A stretch of 64,000 nt of DNA from Candidatus Omnitrophota bacterium. Lineage in GTDB: Bacteria > Hinthialibacterota > Hinthialibacteria > Hinthialibacterales > Hinthialibacteraceae. A program made the translations under genes and the position numbers. The stretch spans positions 4,568 through 68,567 of the forward strand of contig JBFMBP010000002.1 of assembly GCA_040755155.1 (NCBI GenBank), read 5' to 3'. Positions 19,221-26,095 of this stretch are shown piece after piece. The notes below the pieces were generated by a model that was given only the letters and a program-made list of their open reading frames with translations, made no database searches and had not been told where the DNA came from. Position 1 is the first letter of the stretch; every line of letters begins with the position of its first letter.

Positions 19221-19483
19221 ACCTTCCGATGGCGGTTCCAGGGCAGTTTGGGATCGGTATTTGCCAGGTTGATTACTTTATCGCCGTAGACAATCTCCTC
19301 CGGTCCCATCGGTTTGGGGTATTTCCGCCCATTGGAAGCTCGTGAGGGGTCGACCAAGCCTTGTCTAAACTGTTTGTGGATCAATCGATTGATATCTGGA
19401 ACTCCATGTGCTCCAGAGCGTACCGGAGATAAGATTTGCCAGCGCTCGGATTGTTCAGCGGAACCGAAGTTGAAAAACCGCAT
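19196..19483 (-). pseudogene. Fragment of a superfamily 1 helicase
   Basis: 95 codons on the minus strand with the C-terminal part of a RecD/UvrD-like helicase: ERWQILSPVRSGAHGVPDINR and GPEEIVYGDKVINLAN. In whole helicases this stretch precedes the last motifs (motif V and VI), which are missing here, as are the ATPase motifs. The end overlaps the end of the SUMF1-like fragment. It is a fragment, not an independent gene. Assignment rests on remembered family patterns. Confidence 0.5.
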
Positions 19484-19645
19484 TCCCTTTCAATCTATAC
19501 CACCAAGACTTTGATCGAATTATAGAATATCATCCAGATATTCCAAGCCGGCGCTTGGTTTTCTTAAACCGCTAGACTTGTTGCTGACATTCCACAAAAA
19601 GAAAGGGACAGGTTCCCGTTTTTTTGAATATTCTTCGAAGTCTGC

Positions 19646-19674
19646 TTGACACGAGAAAAAGATTTTGGTAAAAA
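19646..19674 (+). promoter_or_regulatory. Probable sigma-70 promoter of the rrf2-led operon
   Basis: TTGACA at 19646-19651 and a TAAAAA at 19669-19674, separated by 17 bp. A GATAAT shortly after (19675-19680) is an alternative -10. The operator palindrome begins within it, so bound regulator would block initiation. Confidence 0.5.
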
Positions 19675-19675
19675 G

Positions 19676-19704
19676 ATAATTAAGATAAATATTGTCTTAA
19701 TTAT
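19676..19704. promoter_or_regulatory. Palindromic operator, likely bound by the adjacent Rrf2 regulator
   Basis: Perfect 10-bp arms ATAATTAAGA and TCTTAATTAT around a 9-bp spacer, 6 bp before the regulator's ATG. Rrf2 family regulators (IscR, NsrR, CymR) bind dyads of this size, so autoregulation and control of the downstream operon are likely. The only such dyad seen in the window. Confidence 0.6.
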
Positions 19705-19710
19705 GAGAAA

Positions 19711-20178
19711 ATGCTTAATCAAACAACCGAAACAGCAATTAAGGTACTGATTTATCTCGTATTGAAGAACGGGATTACGCCTATATCGCCAAAAAATCTT
19801 GCAGATGAGTTATCTGAGTCGCCTTCTTACCTGGCAAAAATAACCGGCCTTTTGGTCAAAGCGGGGATTTTGCGAGCCTTTAGGGGAATGAGTGGAGGGG
19901 TAATCCTGCATCAAAAGCCTGGAGACATCACCTTACTGGATATTGTTGAGGTTTGTCAGGGGAAGATATTGGGAAATTACTGTCAAGAAACCGATCAGGT
20001 TCATATAGTTTGCGCGTATCACCAGGCCATGTATCAGATACATGAAGCTACGACAGCCATTCTAAAGCAATGGACACTGGCGGATTTGGCGGCCAATCCG
20101 GTTCACTCGTTTCCCCATTCCGAAAATATGATATGCCGAATGATGGGAGTATGCCCCAAATCACTGCGAAAATTGTAG
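19711..20178 (+). CDS. Rrf2-family transcriptional regulator
   Basis: A 155-residue winged-helix regulator. The recognition region SESPSYLAKITGLLVKAGIL and wing GMSGGVILHQKP are typical of Rrf2. Family members often hold an iron-sulfur cluster that senses NO, iron status or redox state. Here the Cys pattern is not standard: C91 and C101 with H104, and a second pair C142 and C148 (CRMMGVC) near the C-terminus, in place of the C-x5-C-x5-C of NsrR. The gene is first in a long operon of respiratory genes, 7 bp before the next one, with a dyad operator at its own start. It probably senses the substrate, product or redox state of the pathway it controls. Confidence 0.85.
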   Translation: MLNQTTETAIKVLIYLVLKNGITPISPKNLADELSESPSYLAKITGLLVKAGILRAFRGMSGGVILHQKPGDITLLDIVEVCQGKILGNYCQETDQVHIVCAYHQAMYQIHEATTAILKQWTLADLAANPVHSFPHSENMICRMMGVCPKSLRKL

Positions 20179-20185
20179 CCGGAGC

Positions 20186-22105
20186 GTGAAATGGAACATG
20201 AATAATTGTTTTCCTGGCGTGGTAAAAGCCGCAAATTTTGGTTATTGGCGAGAGCAGATCAAATGCCAATATGCTTGCCCCGTCCACACGGATGCGCGGG
20301 GGTATATACGCGCTATAGCCGATGGAAACGATGAGTTGGCTTACTTGATCGCGCGAGGACCTAATCCACTGGCGTCCATTTGCGGGAAAATCTGCGGTGC
20401 GCCGTGCGAAAAAGCCTGCCGCCGGGGGGACTATGACGCCCCTATATCCATCCGACGGTTAAAAAATTATGTTTGCGAGCAATACGGTCCCGAATCAGGG
20501 CGGAGGGAATCCGGCTCGTTAATTGAGTTTCTGAAGACAGCGGCGCGGAAATACGCACCTCGGCAATGCCAGGACCGGGATGAATTATTGCCTCTATTGC
20601 AATCCCTTATGCAAGGGAATATCGAATCGGTCGAAAACATGAGCGTGGGAGTGATCGGCAGCGGGCCGGCAGGATTGGCGGCTGCGCACGATCTGGCGCT
20701 GTATGGATTCCAGGTCGTAATTTACGAAATGGAGCCGGTATTGGCGGGAATGCTGGCGGTCGGCGTACCGGAGTATCGATTGCCGCGCCAAGCGATTCAG
20801 GCCGAAGTGGATGTAATTCTGGGGATGGGAGTTCAAGCGATTACGAACTGCCAGATTGGAAAAGATATTTTATTTCCGGAATTGCGCCGAAAACATAACG
20901 CGGTGGTTATTGCCGTTGGCGCAAAGCGTTCCCGTTCCATTCCGATTCCGGGCGCGGATGCTGCGGGAGTGATTGGCGGGGTGGAATTCTTGCGGGATGC
21001 GTCGCTGGGAAATGCTCCGGCGTTGGGTGACCGGGTGGTCGTGATCGGAGGGGGGAATGTGGCCTACGATGTCGGACGAACCGTCCTGCGGCAGATATCG
21101 ATGGACGCCGCACGCACTGCCCGCCGTACAAGCGGTGTTCGGGATGTCTATTTGTGTTCCTTGGAGTCGTTGGAGGAAATGCCTGCGGATGATATTGAGA
21201 TCATCGAAGGGGATGAGGAGGGCATCCATCGAAGAAACAGTCTGGGGCCGATGGAAATCCATTCCGGCGGGGATGGCCAGGTAACCGGAGTCAAATTCAA
21301 GCGATGTTTGAGGGTGTATAACGAAGAACGCCGATTCGATCCCCGGTTCGATGAAAATGAAACTACGGTGATTCCCTGCGACAATGTGATTGTATCAATT
21401 GGTCAGACCTTTGATTTATCGTTTCTGAATGCCGAACGGGACCGGCTTGAATTTCATCCTAATGGGGCAGTCGTTTGCGACCCGGAAACTGGCCGCACCA
21501 ACTGTCCGGATGTCTATATTGCAGGGGACCTGGCTTACGGCGCCAAGTTGTTGATACACGCCGTAGCATCGGGCAAAGCCGCCGCTCGTTCGATTTATGA
21601 ATCAGTAACCGGCAGGAAAGCGTCCCTGCGCCAGACCGAATTGCATTTTCCTTTAACGCACTACTACCGAGAAGAAGGGTACGAAAAACAAAAACGTATA
21701 GAACCGCCTAAAACCGATGTTGCGCAGCGATTGCAATCTCTATCCAACCTTGTGGAATGCCGTTATACGGAGGAACAAGCCCGAAGAGAAGCCGGACGCT
21801 GCCTGGATTGCGGGATCAATACCATATTCGACGGAACAAAATGCATATTGTGCGGGGGATGCGTGGATGTTTGTCCGGAGCTATGCCTACGGATAGTTTC
21901 CGTTTCCCTGCTCGTCAATCAAGTTGAGTTGCAGCCGCTATTCGAAGCGCATATGCAGGATTTTCCCCTCGACCAGGCATCCGCCATTTTGAAAGACGAA
22001 ACGCGATGCATCCGTTGCGCCTTGTGCGCCGAACGTTGTCCGACCGGCGCCATTACAATGGAGCGATTTCATTTTGAGGTGATGCCAATATGCCTGACCG
22101 CTTAG
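20186..22105 (+). CDS. GltD-like FAD/NAD(P) oxidoreductase with N- and C-terminal iron-sulfur domains
   Basis: Flavoprotein related to the small subunit of glutamate synthase and to dihydropyrimidine dehydrogenase N-termini. Domains in order: N-terminal [4Fe-4S] region ([31 protein letters not shown]), FAD site [17 protein letters not shown] (about residue 154), NAD(P) site [19 protein letters not shown] closing motif [15 protein letters not shown], then a C-terminal ferredoxin pair [15 protein letters not shown] and [14 protein letters not shown]. No glutamine-utilising partner is near. Encoded directly before a Rieske protein (16-bp overlap) and cytochrome b, it may pass electrons between NAD(P)H and the quinol complex. 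Start at GTG 20186 or ATG 20198: GGAG at 20181 suits the second better. Confidence 0.85.
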   Translation: MKWNMNNCFPGVVKAANFGYWREQIKCQYACPVHTDARGYIRAIADGNDELAYLIARGPNPLASICGKICGAPCEKACRRGDYDAPISIRRLKNYVCEQYGPESGRRESGSLIEFLKTAARKYAPRQCQDRDELLPLLQSLMQGNIESVENMSVGVIGSGPAGLAAAHDLALYGFQVVIYEMEPVLAGMLAVGVPEYRLPRQAIQAEVDVILGMGVQAITNCQIGKDILFPELRRKHNAVVIAVGAKRSRSIPIPGADAAGVIGGVEFLRDASLGNAPALGDRVVVIGGGNVAYDVGRTVLRQISMDAARTARRTSGVRDVYLCSLESLEEMPADDIEIIEGDEEGIHRRNSLGPMEIHSGGDGQVTGVKFKRCLRVYNEERRFDPRFDENETTVIPCDNVIVSIGQTFDLSFLNAERDRLEFHPNGAVVCDPETGRTNCPDVYIAGDLAYGAKLLIHAVASGKAAARSIYESVTGRKASLRQTELHFPLTHYYREEGYEKQKRIEPPKTDVAQRLQSLSNLVECRYTEEQARREAGRCLDCGINTIFDGTKCILCGGCVDVCPELCLRIVSVSLLVNQVELQPLFEAHMQDFPLDQASAILKDETRCIRCALCAERCPTGAITMERFHFEVMPICLTA

Positions 22106-22560
22106 CCCCAAGACCACTGCCGCGTAGAGACTGGCTAGGACTCGCTGGATTCTGGTCGGCGGGACTCGCCATTCTAGGTTCCATTGCTGGCATGGCGCAG
22201 CTGCCCAAACCGCGAGTGACGCCGGAAGCCTCCAGCAAAGTCCGAATCGGCAATCCATCCGAATTTATGCCCGGCAGTGAAAAGATACTTTCCCAAAACA
22301 ATTTACGCGTAGTATCCACATCGCAGGGAATCGCAGCGATGTCTTTGGCGTGTACGCATCTGGGGTGCATCGTCCAGCCGTCCCAGGATGGGTACATCTG
22401 TCCCTGTCATGGATCCGAATTCGATCCGAACGGCAATGTGACCGGAGGACCGGCGCCGCGTCCATTGAAATGGATACAGGTTTCCCAGGCGGCCGATGGC
22501 GAGCTGATCGTGGATATGGCAGTGGAAGTGCAGGCTGGACAATTTTATCAAATCGTATAG
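22090..22560 (+). CDS. Rieske [2Fe-2S] protein of a cytochrome bc-type complex
   Basis: A 156-residue Rieske protein with cluster ligands in CTHLGC (C88, H90) and CPCHGSEF (C104, H107) and the disulfide Cys C93 and C106. The N-terminus has one membrane anchor (about 14-36) with a twin-Arg-like RRDWL before it, typical of Tat-inserted Rieske proteins. It takes electrons from quinol at the outer face of the membrane and passes them to a c-type cytochrome. It overlaps the upstream flavoprotein gene and lies 12 bp before the cytochrome b gene. Confidence 0.93.
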   Translation: MPDRLAPRPLPRRDWLGLAGFWSAGLAILGSIAGMAQLPKPRVTPEASSKVRIGNPSEFMPGSEKILSQNNLRVVSTSQGIAAMSLACTHLGCIVQPSQDGYICPCHGSEFDPNGNVTGGPAPRPLKWIQVSQAADGELIVDMAVEVQAGQFYQIV

Positions 22561-22572
22561 GAGAACGTATCG

Positions 22573-24120
22573 ATGGCTAGTGAGGGAATGAATGCGTTTT
22601 GGGAAAATATCAAAACATTGCCTCGGACTTTCCGGCAGGCCGTATTCCGGCACGATGCGCCGACATCAGATAGGACGCGTTCTCAGGCGGTCTTCGCGAA
22701 TTTCTTTCTGCATATCCATTCCGCCCGAGTCCATCCCCATTCCTTGAAACTTACTACCACCTGGGGGCTGGGCGTTTCGCTGATTGCGCAGTTTGTTATT
22801 TTGTCGGTAACCGGGATTCTATTGATGGTCTATTACAAACCTTCCGTCGATATGGCGTACACGTCCATGAAGGACATTCACTATGTAGTTCCCACCGGGC
22901 GCTTCATTCGGAACATCCATCGCTGGGCAGCCCATCTCATGGTGATCACCGTCATTCTGCATATGGCGCGCGTTTTTTTCACCTCCGCCTATAAGTCTCC
23001 AAGAGAATTCAACTGGTTGATCGGCATGATTCTGTTTGTCTTGACGCTCGCGTTGTCGTTTACAGGATACTTGCTGCCGTGGGACCAACTTGCATACTGG
23101 GCGATTACCATAGGCGCCAACATCGCCGCATCGCCCAATGAACTGGTCCATGCGCTGGGGCTGCCAACTGCCTTCAATGTCGGCGATATTCAAAAAGAAC
23201 TTCTCCTAGGCGCATCCACCGTGGGACAGGATGCTTTGATCCGCTTTTACATGCTTCATGTGATGTTGTTGCCTATAGCGTTGACCATGCTTGCGGGCGT
23301 TCACATTTGGCGTATCCGCAAAGATGGCGGTTTGGCCCGGCCAGAGGGAACACCCTTGCCAATGGGGAAAGGAGTCGGAACGGAAATCCCAACCTACCAA
23401 AATCCCCAAACTGCGACCAGCAAAACGTACGGTTTGATGTGCCTGGTTCGAGATAAATCCCCTCAAACTGATGTCAATCCAGACGAAACGGCGCCCAGCT
23501 GGCCTTATCTGCTTCGTGCGGAACTGCTGGTATTCATGGTTACGATGCTAGTGTGCGTTTTATTGGGCATGTTGTTTGATGCGCCATTGACGGAACCGGC
23601 CAATCCTAACGTCCCGGAGAATCCAGCCAAAGCGCCTTGGTATTTTCTGGGATTGCAGGAAATGGTCTCGTATTCCGCATTCGTCGGAGGGATAGTCATT
23701 CCGTCAATCGCGATATTGGGATTGATTCTGATCCCGTTTCTCGACCGCGAAGACGAGCGTAAAGGCATCTGGTTCAGCAGCAGCCGGGGAAAGCGGATAG
23801 CGGCGCTTTCAGTCTGGGTGGGCGCGCTGTGCGCGGCGGCCTGCGTTGCCTTTCCTGTTACGTTCGGCTGGTTGCGGAACTGGTTTCCCTCCATTCCTCA
23901 AATCATCATCATCGCGGTCAATCCCGGCAGTATTTTAACCGTCCTGTATATGGCTTGGTCGCTTTATATCCTGTATACAAGCCAGTCGACCCGCTTAAGC
24001 GCCATTGCGCTTTTTACCTGTTTTTTGGTTGGCTTCGTCATTCTGACTTATGTGGGTACGTATCTGCGCGGTCCCAATTGGAACTTTTACTGGAGCCAGT
24101 CGCAATGGCCGGCCCATTAA
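22573..24120 (+). CDS. Cytochrome b of a quinol-cytochrome c oxidoreductase (b6 + subunit IV joined)
   Basis: Core quinol-oxidising subunit, 515 residues, with b6-like and subunit-IV-like halves in one chain. Haem ligands are visible as H-x13-H in IHRWAAHLMVITVILH and H-x14-H in MLHVMLLPIALTMLAGVHIW. The 14-residue spacing is b6-like, not mitochondrial bc1-like. The Qo-site motif normally written PEWY appears as APWY (NPAKAPWYFLGLQE). A loop of about 80 residues between the halves includes PEGTPLPMGKGVGTEIPTYQ. The final membrane helices end with SQSQWPAH. The complex has no separate cytochrome c1 gene; the hexahaem cytochrome two genes on is the likely acceptor. Confidence 0.93.
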   Translation: MASEGMNAFWENIKTLPRTFRQAVFRHDAPTSDRTRSQAVFANFFLHIHSARVHPHSLKLTTTWGLGVSLIAQFVILSVTGILLMVYYKPSVDMAYTSMKDIHYVVPTGRFIRNIHRWAAHLMVITVILHMARVFFTSAYKSPREFNWLIGMILFVLTLALSFTGYLLPWDQLAYWAITIGANIAASPNELVHALGLPTAFNVGDIQKELLLGASTVGQDALIRFYMLHVMLLPIALTMLAGVHIWRIRKDGGLARPEGTPLPMGKGVGTEIPTYQNPQTATSKTYGLMCLVRDKSPQTDVNPDETAPSWPYLLRAELLVFMVTMLVCVLLGMLFDAPLTEPANPNVPENPAKAPWYFLGLQEMVSYSAFVGGIVIPSIAILGLILIPFLDREDERKGIWFSSSRGKRIAALSVWVGALCAAACVAFPVTFGWLRNWFPSIPQIIIIAVNPGSILTVLYMAWSLYILYTSQSTRLSAIALFTCFLVGFVILTYVGTYLRGPNWNFYWSQSQWPAH

Positions 24121-24130
24121 GGAATCCATC

Positions 24131-24565
24131 ATGAAAATCCGAATTCAAGATCATAGCGTTCGGTTTCGCATTTCCCTTCAGGAGGCAAAAATCCTCTTGC
24201 GGGAAGGACGCATTGAGTCTCGGACAGAAACTTTCTCGAAGATCGCGAAACAATGTTCTGGCCGGTTTGCGTATGGGATCAAACGATTGGAGAACGAACT
24301 GGAAAGCCGTTGTGAAATCCTTCCGGGTTCGATCTGGATATTGCTGTCCCAACGGGATTGCCAGCGGCTGAACGATCCAACAATAGAAGGAATTTATTTG
24401 CAGGAAGAAACAGAGTTGGACAAAGGAACAGTTCACCGGTTCATGGCGTTTGTGGAAAAAGACCGTCCGTCAACGAAATGCGACAAACCCGAACTGTGGA
24501 TTTACGACCATCGCTCCAACGCAACGATTCCAATCCTCAAGCCTGAGGAAGTGGATGCGCAATGA
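24131..24565 (+). CDS. Conserved small protein (DUF7009-like)
   Basis: 144 residues starting MKIRIQDHSVRFRISLQEAK, a beginning I recall from a family of uncharacterised soluble bacterial proteins; the match is tentative. No Cys motif for haem or FeS and no signal peptide, so it is probably cytoplasmic. It stands 10 bp after cytochrome b and 15 bp before the cytochrome c gene, well inside the operon. It may be an assembly or regulatory factor for the complex. The start at ATG 24131 has no strong ribosome site (GGAATCCATC). Confidence 0.7.
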   Translation: MKIRIQDHSVRFRISLQEAKILLREGRIESRTETFSKIAKQCSGRFAYGIKRLENELESRCEILPGSIWILLSQRDCQRLNDPTIEGIYLQEETELDKGTVHRFMAFVEKDRPSTKCDKPELWIYDHRSNATIPILKPEEVDAQ

Positions 24566-24580
24566 ATTAAGGTTATCCCA

Positions 24581-26077
24581 ATGCCTGTTGAAACGATAAA
24601 TCGAATCGATCGAACCGTAAAACTATGGCTTCTGATCGTCAGCGCGCTGACTCTGATAGCGTTATTGACAGCCGCGCTGAAAGAAAATGCGTTTGCTCCT
24701 TGGAAACTCTTGCGAATGCGGTATGCATCCCTCCTGGAGCAGAAAGCCGAGGATGAGCGCGGGCGGGCCATTGCGGATCAATTCGAAATCCGCATTGTAC
24801 AAAATTATGTTCCCGCGTTGGAAGCGGCGGACCGTTGCATGACCTGCCATCCTGGGATCGACGATCCCCGCATGAAAAACGAAGTCCAACCCTACCGAAC
24901 CCATCCAGGAGAATATTTATCCCATCATCCCGCCGAACAGTTTGGTTGTACCGTCTGCCACAGGGGACAAGGCCGGGCATTGGTATTTGAGGAAGCTAAA
25001 GCCGTCGGCTACCACTGGGATTATCCACTGCTGCCCAACAATCTGGCCCAGTCCTCCTGCGGGCTATGCCATGCGGCGGATGAAGTTCAAGAGCGGGGAG
25101 GAGAAAAATACGCCCATGGAAAAGACTTGTTTGAATCGAAAGGCTGCTATTCCTGCCACAAATTGCATGGGCGGGGCGGGAATATGGGGCCGGAACTTGA
25201 TTCCGTAGGGCTGAAAATCAGGCAAGTGCTCCCAATGGCGCATGTAGAAGGGCCGCATACGTTGCCGCAATGGCTGATCGAGCATTTTGAGGATCCGCAG
25301 AAAATCGTCGTCGGCAGCCAAATGAAGCCGTCCCAGTTGAGCCGCGAAGAGATTGTCGCGCTAACAATCTACATGCTGTCGCTTCAAGAAGACCGGGACA
25401 TCCCTCGTACATATCTGACGGCAGGCAAGATGTTGGAACTGTACAAGCAAGAGCATCCCGATCCTGCCAGCGGAAAAGACTTGTACGACCGGTATTGCGC
25501 GGTCTGCCATGATACAGGCGAGTATACGCGATACGATTCGTTTTACGAAAAATTTTTCCCGGCGATTCGAGGCGTCTCTTACGCCCAGATCGCATCGGCG
25601 GATTATATCAAAGAGAATATCCGCCTGGGCCATCCGGGGACACTTATGCCGGCCTGGGGGCCGGCGGCCGGCGGGTTAACGGAAGAAGAAACGGATCGAA
25701 TTGCAACCTATTTGCTGGACGTCGAGATTCCGCCGCATGTAAGGATGGAGACTCGAATGGTTCAAGGAGCCCAGGATCCGTCATTGGATATCAGGGGCGA
25801 TATCGCACGCGGGGGCATACTGTTCAACAAGCATTGCGCGGCATGCCATTTGAGCGGTCTGGCGCCGGATCTGTTCAATGCGGCGTTTCAACGGACCGCG
25901 ACGGATGGATTTGTTTTTACCACCATCCTCAAAGGCCGCATCAACACGCCCATGCCGGGATTTATGGCGCCGAATGGCGGCGGCCTGGCGCCGGACGATA
26001 TTTCCGATTTAACCGACTTCATCTTGAATGCCAATCCGAAGCCGGCGCAAGCGAACCTATCGATGGCAGGCCAGTAA
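24581..26077 (+). CDS. Membrane-anchored hexahaem cytochrome c
   Basis: 498 residues with one N-terminal membrane anchor (about 15-33) and six CXXCH haem sites at C86, C123, C160, C189, C306 and C419. The last three lie in cytochrome-c-like domains with downstream Met candidates (MPAWGP; MPGFMAP); the first three are close-set (CMTCH, CTVCH, CGLCH). It lies next to the Rieske and cytochrome b genes and would replace cytochrome c1, wiring the complex to the molybdoenzyme encoded next. The order cytochrome b, cytochrome c, molybdoenzyme supports this. The physiological direction of electron flow is not shown by sequence. Confidence 0.9.
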   Translation: MPVETINRIDRTVKLWLLIVSALTLIALLTAALKENAFAPWKLLRMRYASLLEQKAEDERGRAIADQFEIRIVQNYVPALEAADRCMTCHPGIDDPRMKNEVQPYRTHPGEYLSHHPAEQFGCTVCHRGQGRALVFEEAKAVGYHWDYPLLPNNLAQSSCGLCHAADEVQERGGEKYAHGKDLFESKGCYSCHKLHGRGGNMGPELDSVGLKIRQVLPMAHVEGPHTLPQWLIEHFEDPQKIVVGSQMKPSQLSREEIVALTIYMLSLQEDRDIPRTYLTAGKMLELYKQEHPDPASGKDLYDRYCAVCHDTGEYTRYDSFYEKFFPAIRGVSYAQIASADYIKENIRLGHPGTLMPAWGPAAGGLTEEETDRIATYLLDVEIPPHVRMETRMVQGAQDPSLDIRGDIARGGILFNKHCAACHLSGLAPDLFNAAFQRTATDGFVFTTILKGRINTPMPGFMAPNGGGLAPDDISDLTDFILNANPKPAQANLSMAGQ

Positions 26078-26095
26078 ACCAGAGAGGCAAGACGC

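Noticed and set aside
24581-26077. Cytochrome as a subunit of a cbb3 oxidase or nitrite reductase
   Set aside because: Haem number and domain order do not fit NrfA, NirS or CcoP, and no catalytic oxidase gene is nearby.
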